A DNA stretch of 63,070 bases, from NCBI RefSeq assembly GCF_000198775.1, contig NC_014722.1:273770-336839 (forward strand). The letters are read 5' to 3'. The stretch comes from Mycetohabitans rhizoxinica HKI 454 (lineage in GTDB: Bacteria; Pseudomonadota; Gammaproteobacteria; Burkholderiales; Burkholderiaceae). The stretch's first letter is position 1. The number at the start of each line of letters is the position of its first letter. Shown one piece after another: positions 11,081-20,652 of the stretch. The notes beneath the pieces were generated by a model, which worked only from the letters and a program-made list of their open reading frames with translations, made no database searches and was not told the DNA's origin. A program made the translations under genes and the position numbers.

Positions 11081-12796
11081 ATGGAACGCATCTGGCTTAA
11101 ATCATATCCCGCCGGCGTGCCAGCGGATATCGATCCGTCGATCTATGCGTCGGTGACGCTACTGCTCGAGGAGAGCTTCGTCAAATTTGCTGAGCGGCCG
11201 GCGTTTGCCTGCATGGGGCAGGTGTTGACCTATGGAGAACTGGATCGGCTGTCGCGGGCATTGGCCGCCTATTTGCAATGCAAGGGTCTGGTCAAGGGCG
11301 CTCGCGTCGCAGTGATGATGCCGAACGTGCTGCAGTATCCCGTTGCGATCGCGGCCGTATTGCGGGCCGGATATGTCATGGTCAACGTCAATCCGCTATA
11401 CACGCCGCGCGAGCTTGAACACCAGTTACGCGACAGTGGCGCACAGGCAATCATCCTACTCGAGAATTTTGCAACGACGCTGCAGGCGGTCGTGTCGAAC
11501 ACCGACGTCAAGCACGTTATCGTGGCCGCGTTGGGCGACTTGATGGGCGTGAAGGGCTGCCTGGTCAATTGGGTCGTGCGGCACGTGAAAAAGAGGGTGC
11601 CGGCCTGGTCGCTGCCGGGCTCGGTGCGCTTTAACGATGCGCTCGCGCAGGGCAAGCGAAGCACGTTCCGCCCCGTGCGGCAAGGACCGGATGATGTTGC
11701 CTTCCTGCAATACACCGGAGGTACGACGGGTATTGCGAAGGGGGCGATGCTGCTGCACCGGAACATCGTTGCGAACGTACTGCAATCGGAAGTTTGGCTC
11801 AATCCGGCGCGTAGCGCGCATGCAGAATTCACGCAATTTACTACGGTGATCGCGCTTCCGTTGTATCACATCTATGCGTTGACCGTTTGCGCACTGCTGA
11901 CGATTCGTACTGGCGGGCTCGGGGTATTAATTCCAAACCCGCGCGATATTACCGGTACGATCAAGCAACTGAAGGGGTACGCGGTCAGTATGTTCCCCGC
12001 GGTCAATACGCTGTACAACGCGCTGCTCAATCATCCCGACTTCGGCAAGCTAGACTTTTCGAAACTGGTGGTGGCTAACGCCGGGGGGATGGCCGTGCAG
12101 GAGGCGGTGGCGAAGCGGTGGTACGAAATGACCGGCGTGCCGATCATCGAAGGCTATGGTTTGTCCGAGACGTCACCGTGCGTGACGTGCAACCCGGCGA
12201 CCTGCACCGAGTATACAGGCACGATCGGCTTGCCGTTGCCGTCCACCGAAGTGTCGATCCGCGATGACGAGGGTAACGAGTTGCCGCTGGGGCAGCCCGG
12301 CGAGATCTGCATTCGCGGCCCGCAGGTCATGGCCGGTTACTGGAACCGCCCAGATGAGACGGCCAACGCGACGACGGCGGATGGTTTCTTCAAGTCCGGC
12401 GACGTCGGCGTGATCGATGAATGTGGTTACGTGAAAATCGTCGACCGCAAGAAGGACATGATCCTGGTGTCGGGCTTCAATGTTTATCCGAACGAGGTCG
12501 AGGACGTGGTCGCGAAGATGCCGGGTGTCTATGAGGTCGCCGCGGTGGGCGTGGCCAATCCGCATTCCGGCGAGGCGGTGAAGCTGTTCATCGTGAAGAA
12601 AGACCCGGCGCTCACCGAGCAGGCTGTTATCGAGTTTTGTAGGGCGCGCCTGGCTGGCTATAAGCGTCCGAAAGCGGTCGAGTTTAGGGCTGAACTGCCG
12701 AAGACGAACGTCGGCAAGATCCTGCGGCGCGAGCTGCGCGACGCGCCTCAACATCGAGCTTGCCCTGACGTTGATCTCGCCGGGACGCTGAGCTAG
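11081..12796 (+). CDS. fadD: Long-chain fatty acid--CoA ligase
   Basis: Activates free fatty acids with ATP and CoA to acyl-CoA for beta-oxidation or lipid synthesis, acting at the inner face of the membrane. The 571-residue protein has the AMP-binding (ANL) signatures in order: the phosphate-binding loop YTGGTTGIAKGA, EGYGLSETSP, then the hinge and C-terminal subdomain with SGDVGVIDECGYVKIVDRKKD, and a catalytic Lys in LPKTNVGKILRREL. The ATG at 11081 is preceded by GGAGGAGGTG at ideal spacing; 25 upstream in-frame codons are ignored for that reason. The tail after RRELRD is unusual and reads through a His/Pro/Asp stretch. The gene is monocistronic, closed by a strong hairpin. Confidence 0.95.
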   Translation: MERIWLKSYPAGVPADIDPSIYASVTLLLEESFVKFAERPAFACMGQVLTYGELDRLSRALAAYLQCKGLVKGARVAVMMPNVLQYPVAIAAVLRAGYVMVNVNPLYTPRELEHQLRDSGAQAIILLENFATTLQAVVSNTDVKHVIVAALGDLMGVKGCLVNWVVRHVKKRVPAWSLPGSVRFNDALAQGKRSTFRPVRQGPDDVAFLQYTGGTTGIAKGAMLLHRNIVANVLQSEVWLNPARSAHAEFTQFTTVIALPLYHIYALTVCALLTIRTGGLGVLIPNPRDITGTIKQLKGYAVSMFPAVNTLYNALLNHPDFGKLDFSKLVVANAGGMAVQEAVAKRWYEMTGVPIIEGYGLSETSPCVTCNPATCTEYTGTIGLPLPSTEVSIRDDEGNELPLGQPGEICIRGPQVMAGYWNRPDETANATTADGFFKSGDVGVIDECGYVKIVDRKKDMILVSGFNVYPNEVEDVVAKMPGVYEVAAVGVANPHSGEAVKLFIVKKDPALTEQAVIEFCRARLAGYKRPKAVEFRAELPKTNVGKILRRELRDAPQHRACPDVDLAGTLS

Positions 12797-12840
12797 TTGC
12801 TACGTCGAACCTGCCGTGATATCAGCGTGGCAGCGCATTA

Positions 12841-12866
12841 AAAAAGGCGCCCGAAGGCGCCTTTTT
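12841..12866. terminator. Bidirectional terminator between fadD and porin
   Basis: A perfect 11-bp stem AAAAAGGCGCC / GGCGCCTTTTT with loop CGAA. The A-tract and T-tract flank the GC core on both sides, so it can work as a rho-independent terminator for fadD on the plus strand and the porin on the minus strand. Confidence 0.92.
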
Positions 12867-12895
12867 AAAGGCTACAACTGTTGCAAAGTGTGTTA

Positions 12896-14080
12896 TTAGA
12901 ATTTATGGCGGATGCCGACGCGAACCGTGGCTTGGTTGTTCGTCGTCGACGGTGACAGGCCACTGATGTTGGCGGTGGCTGCAACAACCGAATCCACGCC
13001 GCTCGACGAAGTCGACACCGTATTGCCCGACGCGTGCTGGTAGACACCGATCAGGTACACGTCAGTACGCTTGGACAGGAAGTAGTCCGCGCCCAGCGCG
13101 CCTTGATGGTACTTCGCACCGGACTGGCCGTTAACCGAGCTGCCCTTCGTGAAGTCATACGCTGCGCCGAGCACCAACGCGGGGGTCAACTGATACTTGA
13201 AGTTGATTTCGGCGTTGTTGAACGTCGCAGTGCTGCCGGCGAAAGCCGATGCGTACGTGCTGCCCAAGTTGTAGAACTTCGTGTTCGAGTACGTAATACC
13301 GACCGTTGCCGGACCGAACGTGTACGCGCCGCCCGCACCGATCACTTGGTACGTGTGGGCCGAGCCGTAGCCGCCGTAGACCGACGAAGTTACGTTCGAT
13401 ACGCCAGCGTTGATCGTGCCCGACGTGCTGTTGCCAAAGAAGCTGACGTTCGGGTTACGCACGTTCAAGTAGCCGACGCCCAGCACCAACGGGCCGTTCG
13501 TGTAGCCGGCGCCCAGCGAGAACGCTTGGTTGCGTGAGAAGTCGCCAGCCACGCCGCCCAAGCTGTACAAGCCGCCGAAAGTCAAGCCCGCGAAGTTTGG
13601 GCTCGTGTACTTGATCGAGTTGTTGATGCGATAGGCGTTGTTAAAATTGTCCAGGTCGCCCGGGTGAGCGGCGATGTAGCCACCCCATTGGTCACCGGCT
13701 TCCAGCGGGCCGACGTAGTCGACCACGGAGTCGTATTGACGACCCAGCGTGACCGTACCGAAGCCGCTCGACGACAAGCCGACGAACGCTTGACGGCCGA
13801 ACTCGAGGCCGCCTTGGCCAGACTTGCCGGTGTTGACGTCAAAACCGTTTTCCAACGTGAAGATCGCCGTCAAGCCACCGCCCAGGTCTTCGGTGCCACG
13901 CAGGCCCCAACGGCTGCCTTGCATCACACCGCTGGACAGGTTCCACAGCGTGTGGCCGCCGCTGTTGCTCGTGTAATTCACGCCTTCGTCAATGATACCG
14001 TACAGAGTCACGCTGCTTTGCGCATGGGCAACACCTGAGAAAGCGCCCAATGCCGCGAGAGCGAGAAGCGACTTTTTCAT
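12896..14080 (-). CDS. General (OmpC-like) outer-membrane porin
   Basis: Forms trimeric beta-barrel channels for small hydrophilic solutes in the outer membrane. The 394-residue precursor starts with a signal peptide MKKSLLALAALGAFSGVAHA, cut before QSSVTLYG. The mature part opens with SVTLYGIIDEGVNY and shows the family features GLRGTEDLGGGLTAIFTLENGFD, the FGRQAFVGLSSSGFGTVTLGRQYD strands and a C-terminal strand ending RVGIRHKF with the terminal Phe needed for BAM recognition. It resembles the many Burkholderia porins. A GGAG ribosome-binding site precedes the ATG. Its leader carries several inverted repeats (see 14081-14300). Confidence 0.95.
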   Translation of the reverse strand: MKKSLLALAALGAFSGVAHAQSSVTLYGIIDEGVNYTSNSGGHTLWNLSSGVMQGSRWGLRGTEDLGGGLTAIFTLENGFDVNTGKSGQGGLEFGRQAFVGLSSSGFGTVTLGRQYDSVVDYVGPLEAGDQWGGYIAAHPGDLDNFNNAYRINNSIKYTSPNFAGLTFGGLYSLGGVAGDFSRNQAFSLGAGYTNGPLVLGVGYLNVRNPNVSFFGNSTSGTINAGVSNVTSSVYGGYGSAHTYQVIGAGGAYTFGPATVGITYSNTKFYNLGSTYASAFAGSTATFNNAEINFKYQLTPALVLGAAYDFTKGSSVNGQSGAKYHQGALGADYFLSKRTDVYLIGVYQHASGNTVSTSSSGVDSVVAATANISGLSPSTTNNQATVRVGIRHKF

Positions 14081-14300
14081 CGAAATGATCTCCAGAGATT
14101 GTCTGACTTATAGGCAAAGTCAGTGTGATAATTTCCTTGCTTTGTAACTTCACGAGAAGTTGGACCCTAATGTAGCAAAAGGGTCCGTATCGACCAAGGA
14201 AAAGCCCAGTTTTGTCCGGGTTTTACACATCCTTTGTCACTTTTACGCAACAGCCGGCCAAAAGCCATCGCTGATCAGCCATGTCATAAAAAAATGACTC
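14081..14300 (-). promoter_or_regulatory. Structured 5' leader/promoter region of the porin
   Basis: Three short perfect inverted repeats stand one after the other upstream of the porin start: CTGACTT/AAGTCAG (14104-14124), AACTTC/GAAGTT (14147-14162) and GGACCC/GGGTCC (14163-14187). The first is close to the ribosome-binding site. They could form hairpins in the mRNA leader or be binding sites for a regulator. No clear -35/-10 pair was identified. Confidence 0.5.
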
Positions 14301-14454
14301 TACGTCAATGACTTGTGGGCATTGATGCGATGGCGAAATCGGTTAAGGCATGCCCGCGCAAACCGTTGCACGACGGTTGCCGGGTGTCGGTGCGTGCAAG
14401 TGGTGCCGGGTATCGCGTCCAGTGGTGGTGACGTATGGATAAAGGAGTATTGAA

Positions 14455-15084
14455 ATGTTGCTCGACGAGTTGATCGGGGAGTTTGACCGTGGCTTGCGCT
14501 CAATCACAGGGGTAGCCAGAATGAGTCGGCCGGTGCCGCAGCCCGATGTAGTGGCCGACGACAGTGAAATGACGGTGGCCGAGCAAAGTCATGCGGCGGC
14601 GCTGATGCGGGTGAACCATGTGGGCGAAGTGTGCGCGCAGGCGCTGTATCAGGCGCAGAAGCTGGCAACCCGCTCCGAGCGGCTGAAGCAAGCGTTCGAG
14701 CGGGCTGCGCGCGAGGAGGAGGACCACTTGGCGTGGACCGCGCATCGGTTGCGCGAACTGGACTCGCGGCCGAGCTTGCTCAATCCGCTGTGGTACGCTG
14801 GCTCGCTTGCCATCGGCTTTGTCGCCGGCCGGTTTGGCGATCGCGTCAGTCTTGGCTTCATGGCTGAAACGGAGCGCCAGGTTGAGCAGCATCTGGATGG
14901 CCATCTGGACCGGCTGCCGGCGGGCGACCACGCGTCACGCGCGATTGTCATGCAGATGCGCACGGATGAGATGGCGCATGCGCGCGCCGCGTCGGACGCC
15001 GGCGGCGTGGAGCTTGCCGCCCCGGTGACCGCACTGATGCGCATGGCCGCGCGCGTGATGACCCGTACTGCGTACTATATCTAG
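14455..15084 (+). CDS. coq7: 2-polyprenyl-3-methyl-6-methoxy-1,4-benzoquinone monooxygenase (demethoxyubiquinone hydroxylase)
   Basis: Carries out the last hydroxylation of the ubiquinone ring, a di-iron, O2-dependent step at the inner membrane. The 209 residues contain the ligands expected of the ferritin-like Coq7 fold: the [13 protein letters not shown] helix, the [14 protein letters not shown] helix with the ExxH motif, and the DEMAHARAA helix with the second ExxH. Length is normal for the bacterial family. AAAGGAG lies at good distance before the ATG. Monocistronic, transcribed away from the porin. Confidence 0.95.
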   Translation: MLLDELIGEFDRGLRSITGVARMSRPVPQPDVVADDSEMTVAEQSHAAALMRVNHVGEVCAQALYQAQKLATRSERLKQAFERAAREEEDHLAWTAHRLRELDSRPSLLNPLWYAGSLAIGFVAGRFGDRVSLGFMAETERQVEQHLDGHLDRLPAGDHASRAIVMQMRTDEMAHARAASDAGGVELAAPVTALMRMAARVMTRTAYYI

Positions 15085-15446
15085 CACCATCGCAAGCGCT
15101 ACCTCGGTCTGCTAGGCGTGGGACCAGCCGCAGGCGTCGCCTCTCCAATGCCGATCGGGTTGACACGGTGCGACTGCCGGCGATCCGATCGCGTCGGCGC
15201 TGCGGGCTACCGGGTCAACTCGCCCGACCCGGCGTGGCGCCGCTATCGTGTCGCAAAAATGACCCTCTGCCGACCCGCGAATCCCGCAGTGCAGCGAAAA
15301 AATTGCCGAATCCTCACATATTACTTTTAAAAGCGCAGACAATCCCTTCATTTGGTTGAAAAATCCTTATTGGAACCCGCTTTAACGGGGCGCGCTAAGT
15401 CTTTGTTCTATCAAATGAATTCGCGTGAACAACCGCAGTTGCGCCC
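15085..15446. other. Intergenic region before the dcw cluster
   Basis: About 360 bp with no convincing gene; in-frame openings on the plus strand (up to 70 codons) lack ribosome-binding sites and similarity. I see no clear terminator for coq7. The AT-richer part at 15295-15420 may hold additional promoter elements for the cluster. Confidence 0.5.
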
Positions 15447-15475
15447 TTGACCCCTGCCGGGCGTTCCTCTAAAGT
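15447..15475 (+). promoter_or_regulatory. Sigma-70 promoter of the dcw cluster (Pmra)
   Basis: TTGACC at 15447-15452 and TAAAGT at 15470-15475 are separated by exactly 17 nt, 109 nt before the mraZ start. The -10 element runs straight into the MraZ operator repeats, as expected for the autoregulated mra promoter. Confidence 0.75.
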
Positions 15476-15508
15476 GGGGGCCAGTGTGAAAAAGTGTATT
15501 TTTGTGTG
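15474..15508 (+). promoter_or_regulatory. MraZ operator: four GTG(G/T) repeats with 10-bp spacing
   Basis: GTGG at 15474 and GTGT at 15484, 15494 and 15504 recur with an exact 10-bp period, each preceded by a triplet of mostly A or T (AAA, CCA, AAA, TTT). This matches the known MraZ target: direct repeats of GTGG/GTGT-type boxes one helical turn apart. It overlaps the -10 element and the likely start site, so MraZ binding would repress its own operon. Confidence 0.85.
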
Positions 15509-15583
15509 CTATCCACACGGCTAGGGCGATGATGTGGGTTCGGAGGGCATGCGCGGCGCATGCCGGTGACAGGGAGATGGCAC

Positions 15584-16012
15584 GTGTTTCAGGGGGCGTC
15601 GGCGCTAACGCTGGATGCGAAGGGCCGGATGTCGGTGCCCTCGCGTTATCGGCAAGTGCTGTTAGGACAGGCGCAGGGCCGGGTAACCATCACCAAGCAC
15701 CCGGACGGCTGCCTGTTGCTGTTTCCACAGCCCGAGTGGGAGGCGTTCCGTAACAAGATTGCCGCGTTGCCGATGGATGCGCACTGGTGGCGACGGATCT
15801 TCCTCGGTAATGCGTCGGACGTCGAGATGGATTCGGCGGGCCGGGTGCTCGTCTCGCCCGAATTGCGCACCGCTGCAAACCTGGAGCGTGAAGTGATGTT
15901 GCTCGGCATGGGCAGCCACTTCGAATTGTGGGATGCGCAAACGTATGCCGCGAAGGAGCAGGCCGCGATGGCGCAAGGCATGCCCGACGCACTGAAAAAC
16001 TTTACTTTCTGA
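15584..16012 (+). CDS. mraZ: Transcriptional regulator MraZ
   Basis: First gene of the division/cell-wall cluster; a DNA-binding ring-forming protein with two SpoVT/AbrB-like half-domains that represses its own promoter. I start at GTG 15584, giving [21 protein letters not shown] with AGGGAGA seven nt upstream and 142 residues, the family norm; the ATG at 15560 would add eight residues not shared by the family. Both conserved DxxGR elements are present: [14 protein letters not shown] in the first half and [14 protein letters not shown] in the second. Followed 14 nt later by rsmH. Confidence 0.95.
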   Translation: MFQGASALTLDAKGRMSVPSRYRQVLLGQAQGRVTITKHPDGCLLLFPQPEWEAFRNKIAALPMDAHWWRRIFLGNASDVEMDSAGRVLVSPELRTAANLEREVMLLGMGSHFELWDAQTYAAKEQAAMAQGMPDALKNFTF

Positions 16013-16026
16013 TTGCGGAGCATCGA

Positions 16027-16980
16027 ATGGCATCCGCGATGGAAAAGCCGGGACAGCATCGCACGGTGCTGCTGGACGAAGCGGTCGATGCGCTGATTAC
16101 GCGCGCCGATGGAATCTATGTCGATGGCACATTTGGCCGGGGCGGTCATAGTCGCGCGGTGCTCGCGCGGCTTGCGCCTGCCGCCCGATTAATTGCGTTC
16201 GACAAAGACCCACAGGCGATCGAGGTGGCGCGCGGGATCGCCGATCCACGGCTGAATGTTGTGCATGGCAGCTTCGCGCAACTGCGCGACGTGCTGGCTG
16301 CGCGTGGCGGTGTGCGCGTATCGGGCGTATTGCTGGATCTGGGCGTGTCGTCGCCGCAAATCGACGATCCGGCGCGAGGTTTCAGCTTTCGCCACGATGG
16401 CCCACTGGATATGCGCATGGATCCGACGCGCGGCGAGTCCGCCGCACAATGGCTCGCGCATGTGGACGAGCGGGAATTGATAGAGGTGATACGGGATTAT
16501 GGGGAAGAACGGTTTGCTGTTCAGATTGCAAAGGCGATTGTTGCTCGCCGGGCAGAATCCGGGCGTCTTGGGCCTATCGTGCGCACACGCGAGCTTGCCG
16601 AGATCGTGGCTCGCGCCGTCAAGACCCGCGAGAAGGGCCAGGACCCGGCCACTCGCACCTTTCAAGCTATACGGATTCACATCAATCAAGAGCTTGCGGA
16701 GTTGCCGGTAGTTCTTGAAACTGCATTGGAGTCGTTGGAGCAGGGAGGCCGGTTGGTGGTCATCAGCTTTCATTCGCTAGAAGACCGCATCGTCAAGCGA
16801 TTTTTTCAATCGCACGCGCGCGCGCCGGCCGTAGACCGGCGCCTGCCGATTCGCGCGGCGGACTTGCCCAGTCCGCCGTTGCGCATTCTTGGGCGTGTCT
16901 TTGCTGGCGAAGCGGAAGTGGCGGCCAACCCGCGTGCCCGTTCCGCCGTGATGCGCATCGCCGAGCGGGTGCTTGCATGA
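16027..16980 (+). CDS. rsmH: 16S rRNA (cytosine(1402)-N4)-methyltransferase
   Basis: SAM-dependent methylation of C1402 in the decoding centre of 16S rRNA (formerly mraW). The 317 residues begin [23 protein letters not shown], with the SAM-binding [14 protein letters not shown] loop near residue 40, [20 protein letters not shown] and the [21 protein letters not shown] block (here [20 protein letters not shown]). A GGAG-type site precedes the ATG at 16027. Its stop overlaps the ftsL start (ATGA). Confidence 0.97.
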   Translation: MASAMEKPGQHRTVLLDEAVDALITRADGIYVDGTFGRGGHSRAVLARLAPAARLIAFDKDPQAIEVARGIADPRLNVVHGSFAQLRDVLAARGGVRVSGVLLDLGVSSPQIDDPARGFSFRHDGPLDMRMDPTRGESAAQWLAHVDERELIEVIRDYGEERFAVQIAKAIVARRAESGRLGPIVRTRELAEIVARAVKTREKGQDPATRTFQAIRIHINQELAELPVVLETALESLEQGGRLVVISFHSLEDRIVKRFFQSHARAPAVDRRLPIRAADLPSPPLRILGRVFAGEAEVAANPRARSAVMRIAERVLA

Positions 16981-17336
16981 GCCGGCTCAACATTTTCCTG
17001 CTCCTCGTTGTGTTGGGCTGCGCGCTGTCGGTCGTCAATGCGACGAACCGGCAGCGCGAGGTGTTCATCGATCTTCAGCGCGCTCAGTCGCAAGAGCATC
17101 AGCTACAGTTGGACTATGCGCAGTTGCAATACCAGCAAGGCGCATTGTCGAAGACCTCGCGCATCGAGCGTATGGCCACTGCCGACCTGAAAATGCAGCC
17201 GGTGGTGCCGGGGCGTACCCAGTATCTGAGCGTTGACCCGGCGAGCGTGCCGGCCGATACGCCGCCGGCCAGCGACGCGGGGGCCGGCGCATCTGGCTCC
17301 GCGTCGCCGGGCACTACGGCGGGAGCGGCCCGATGA
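16977..17336 (+). CDS. ftsL: Cell division protein FtsL
   Basis: Small bitopic septal protein that bridges FtsQ/FtsB to FtsWI. The 119 residues have a single N-terminal membrane segment ([16 protein letters not shown]), then a leucine-zipper-like coiled coil [21 protein letters not shown] and a Pro/Ala/Gly-rich tail from about residue 85. Overlaps rsmH and ftsI by four bases at each end, so it is probably translated by coupling. Confidence 0.93.
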   Translation: MSRLNIFLLLVVLGCALSVVNATNRQREVFIDLQRAQSQEHQLQLDYAQLQYQQGALSKTSRIERMATADLKMQPVVPGRTQYLSVDPASVPADTPPASDAGAGASGSASPGTTAGAAR

Positions 17337-19123
17337 AGCGCTCAACTCATCACCGTCGTCATGTACCGTTCTCATCGAGCCCGGTGCTGTCGGTGCACTT
17401 GCCGATGTGGCGCTCCAAGCTCATCGTGTTTTTGCTGTTCGTCGCGTTCGTCGCACTGGCGGCGCGTGCATTCTGGATCCAGGGACCGGGCAACGCGTTT
17501 TATCAAAAGCAGGGCGAAAGCCGCTACCAGCGCACCATTGAGTTGCCGGCCACGCGCGGCAAGATTCTAGATCGCAACGGGCTGGTGTTGGCCACCAGCT
17601 TGCCAGTGCGCGCGATTTGGGCCATTCCCGAATCGGTGCCCAACGATCTGGGTGCCGGCAAGCTGGCGGAGCTCTCGAAGCTGTTATCGATGGGTGAGAA
17701 GGCGCTGCGCGCAAAGTTGTCGCAGGACAAGACGTTCGTCTACGTGAAGCGGCAAGTGCCGCTGGATGTCGCGCAGAAAGTGGCCGCACTGGACATCCCC
17801 GGCATCTACGCGCGTCCTGAATACAAGCGTTTTTATCCGGAAGGCGAGATCACCGCGCACATGATCGGCTTCACCAACGTCGAGGACGAGGGGCAGGAAG
17901 GCATCGAGCTGGCGGACCAGAAGGCGTTGGCCGGCGTGCCGGGCAGCCGCCGCGTGATCAAGGACCGGATCGGGCACATCGTCGAGGATGTCGACGAGTG
18001 GGTCAAGCCGCGCGATGGGCAGGACATTGCGTTGTCGCTGGACAGCAAGATCCAGTACATCGCGTACGCTAACCTGAAGGCGGCGGTCGACCGGTTCAAA
18101 GCGAAGGCTGGCGCGGCAATCGTCATCGACGTGAAGACGGGCGAGGTGCTCGCGCTGGTCAACTATCCGACGTACAACCCGAATAACCGTTCGCACCTGA
18201 CCGGCGAGCAGTTGCGCAATCGTGTGCTGACCGACGTGTTTGAGCCTGGCTCGATTATGAAGCCGTTTACCGTATCGCTCGCGCTGGATCTGCACCGCGT
18301 GTTGCCCACGACGTTGGTCGATACCGGCGGGGGCCGCTTCACATTGGATGGCGCGACGATCACAGACGACGCCGGCTTTGGCGTGTTGACCGTTGGCGGC
18401 GTTATTCAGAAGTCCAGCAACATCGGCGCGACAAAGATTGCGATGCAGTTGCGGCCCGAGGAAATGTGGAATATGTATACGAGCATCGGACTAGGCCAGG
18501 CGCCGAAGGTCGGCTTCCCTGGTGCGGCGGCTGGACGGTTGCGCCCTTGGAAGAGCTGGCGTCGCATCGAGCAGGCGACGATGTCGTATGGCTACGGCTT
18601 GTCCGCGTCGCTGTTCCAGCTTGGTCGGGCCTATACCGCGATCGCGCATGATGGCCGCATCATTCCGCTCACGCTGATCAGGGGCAACAACGGCGATGAG
18701 CCGCAAGGCACGCAGGTGTTCTCGGCCACCACGGCGCGGCAGGTTCGCGCGATGCTGGAATCCGTCACGCAGCCGGGCGGTACATCGCCCGACGCGGCGG
18801 TGCCGGGCTACCGCGTCGGCGGCAAGAGCGGCACCGCATATAAGCACGTGGGACGCGGCTACGATCGCGGTAAGTATCGGGCGTCGTTCGTCGGCATGGC
18901 GCCGATGCCGAATCCGCGCATCGTGGTGGCAGTGTCGGTCGATGAGCCGACAGCGGGCAGTCACTTCGGCGGACAGGTCTCCGGTCCGGTCTTCTCGGCG
19001 ATTGCCGGCGACACGCTGCGCTCGCTGAATGTGCCGCCCGACATGCCGGTCAAGCAGCTCGTGGTCAGCGACGACGCTAAGTCCATCATCAATGTGAGCG
19101 CGACGCAGAGGACCGTGCGATGA
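17333..19123 (+). CDS. ftsI: Peptidoglycan D,D-transpeptidase FtsI (PBP3)
   Basis: Septum-specific class B penicillin-binding protein that cross-links peptidoglycan together with FtsW. The 596 residues have a short basic N terminus, one membrane helix (LIVFLLFVAFVALAARAFWIQ), a PBP dimerisation domain with the RGKILDRNG motif, and the transpeptidase domain. The active-site triad is complete: Ser307-x-x-Lys310 (SIMK), Ser361-x-Asn363 (SSN) and Lys498-Ser-Gly-Thr501. Overlaps ftsL and murE by ATGA. Confidence 0.98.
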   Translation: MKRSTHHRRHVPFSSSPVLSVHLPMWRSKLIVFLLFVAFVALAARAFWIQGPGNAFYQKQGESRYQRTIELPATRGKILDRNGLVLATSLPVRAIWAIPESVPNDLGAGKLAELSKLLSMGEKALRAKLSQDKTFVYVKRQVPLDVAQKVAALDIPGIYARPEYKRFYPEGEITAHMIGFTNVEDEGQEGIELADQKALAGVPGSRRVIKDRIGHIVEDVDEWVKPRDGQDIALSLDSKIQYIAYANLKAAVDRFKAKAGAAIVIDVKTGEVLALVNYPTYNPNNRSHLTGEQLRNRVLTDVFEPGSIMKPFTVSLALDLHRVLPTTLVDTGGGRFTLDGATITDDAGFGVLTVGGVIQKSSNIGATKIAMQLRPEEMWNMYTSIGLGQAPKVGFPGAAAGRLRPWKSWRRIEQATMSYGYGLSASLFQLGRAYTAIAHDGRIIPLTLIRGNNGDEPQGTQVFSATTARQVRAMLESVTQPGGTSPDAAVPGYRVGGKSGTAYKHVGRGYDRGKYRASFVGMAPMPNPRIVVAVSVDEPTAGSHFGGQVSGPVFSAIAGDTLRSLNVPPDMPVKQLVVSDDAKSIINVSATQRTVR

Positions 19124-20652
19124 GTCGCTCGCCACTGACGCCCGAACAAATCGAGCGCGTGCGGGCCGAGGTGCTCGCGTGGCTGCGCGCTCGGCTTGCG
19201 CCGCATGCGCAATTGCGGGTGGACAGCCGCGCGGTGTGCGCTGGCGACGCGTTCGTCGCGTATGCGGTGGACAGCGCAGACAGTCGTGCGTATATCGCCG
19301 ATGCGTTGCAGCGTGGCGCGGCAGCCGTGCTGGTCCAGGCCGGCGGTGAGTTCCCGGGCGGCGGACCGGTGCTCCAGGTCCCTGAACTCGATCAGCTTGC
19401 GGGCCACATTGCTAGTGCGTGGTATGGCGAGCCGAGTCGCGACATGCTGATGGTCGGCATCACGGGCACCAATGGCAAGACCACCACCAGCCACTGGGTC
19501 GCGGGCGCGTTGAGCGGCAGTGGCACCCGTTGCGCGATCATCGGCACGTTGGGCACCGGACTGCCGGGGCAGCTTTCGCCCACCGGGTTCACGACCCCCG
19601 ACGCGCCGCAGGTGCACCACAGCCTGGCGGCGCTGCGTGCGCACGGCGCAAGCGCGGTATCGATGGAGGTGTCCTCGCACGCACTGCACCAGGGGCGCGT
19701 GAATGGCGTCGCGTTCGACATCGCGGTGTTCACTAACCTGACGCAGGACCATCTCGACTATCACAAGGACCTCGCGTCGTACGAGGCCGCCAAAGCGCGG
19801 CTGTTCGACTGGCCGGGCTTGCGCGCGGCAGTCATCAATCGCGACGACGAGGCCGGGCGCAGGCTGATCGGGCATCTGGCCACGCGGGTGCGCACGATTT
19901 CGTACGGTATCGCGTCGACTAGGCCGCGCGGCGACGCTTCGCTGCATGCGATGGCGATCCGCGCGACCGCCACCGGCACCGCCTTCACGGTGGTATCCGA
20001 CTGGGGGCACGCCGAGCTCGAAGTGGGCACGCTCGGCCTGTTCAATGTCGCCAATTTGCTCGCCGTCCTCGGCGTGCTACTGGCCGCCGACGTGCCATTC
20101 GATGCGGCGCTGTCTCAGATCACGCGGCTGGAACCGGTCAACGGTCGGATGCAGCAGCTCGGCGGGCGGCCGCAAGTGGACGAGCCGCTGGTGGTTGTCG
20201 ATTACGCGCATACGCCGGACGCATTGGAAAAAACGCTCGACGCACTGCGGCCGATCGCCACGCAGCGGGGCGGCAAGCTCGTCTGTGTGTTCGGCTGTGG
20301 GGGCGAGCGCGATGCGACCAAGCGGCCGCTGATGGGGGCGATTGCCGAGCGGCTCGCCGACAGCGTCATCGTGACGAGTGACAACCCGCGTAGCGAGCCG
20401 CCGCTGGCAATCATCGGCCAAATCGTCAGTGCGATGCGTGAGCCGGCACGCGTGCGCACCATCGAGGATCGCGCTGGCGCGATCCTGCAGGCGGTGCGTG
20501 GTGCGTCGGCCGCCGACGTCGTGCTGATCGCCGGCAAGGGACATGAGGCAACACAGGAAGTGATGGGTAAGAAGCGGCCGTTTTCGGATCAGGATCATGC
20601 ACACCTCGCGCTCGCATCGCGCGTCACGCAACCTCGCGGAGAAGCTGAATGA
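19120..20652 (+). CDS. murE: UDP-N-acetylmuramoyl-L-alanyl-D-glutamate--2,6-diaminopimelate ligase
   Basis: Adds meso-diaminopimelate to UDP-MurNAc-L-Ala-D-Glu in the cytoplasm. The 510 residues show the Mur ligase ATP loop GTNGKTT with Lys120, the carbamylated-lysine region, and DNPR at 421-424, which marks specificity for diaminopimelate rather than lysine. Overlaps ftsI and murF by four bases. Confidence 0.98.
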   Translation: MSRSPLTPEQIERVRAEVLAWLRARLAPHAQLRVDSRAVCAGDAFVAYAVDSADSRAYIADALQRGAAAVLVQAGGEFPGGGPVLQVPELDQLAGHIASAWYGEPSRDMLMVGITGTNGKTTTSHWVAGALSGSGTRCAIIGTLGTGLPGQLSPTGFTTPDAPQVHHSLAALRAHGASAVSMEVSSHALHQGRVNGVAFDIAVFTNLTQDHLDYHKDLASYEAAKARLFDWPGLRAAVINRDDEAGRRLIGHLATRVRTISYGIASTRPRGDASLHAMAIRATATGTAFTVVSDWGHAELEVGTLGLFNVANLLAVLGVLLAADVPFDAALSQITRLEPVNGRMQQLGGRPQVDEPLVVVDYAHTPDALEKTLDALRPIATQRGGKLVCVFGCGGERDATKRPLMGAIAERLADSVIVTSDNPRSEPPLAIIGQIVSAMREPARVRTIEDRAGAILQAVRGASAADVVLIAGKGHEATQEVMGKKRPFSDQDHAHLALASRVTQPRGEAE

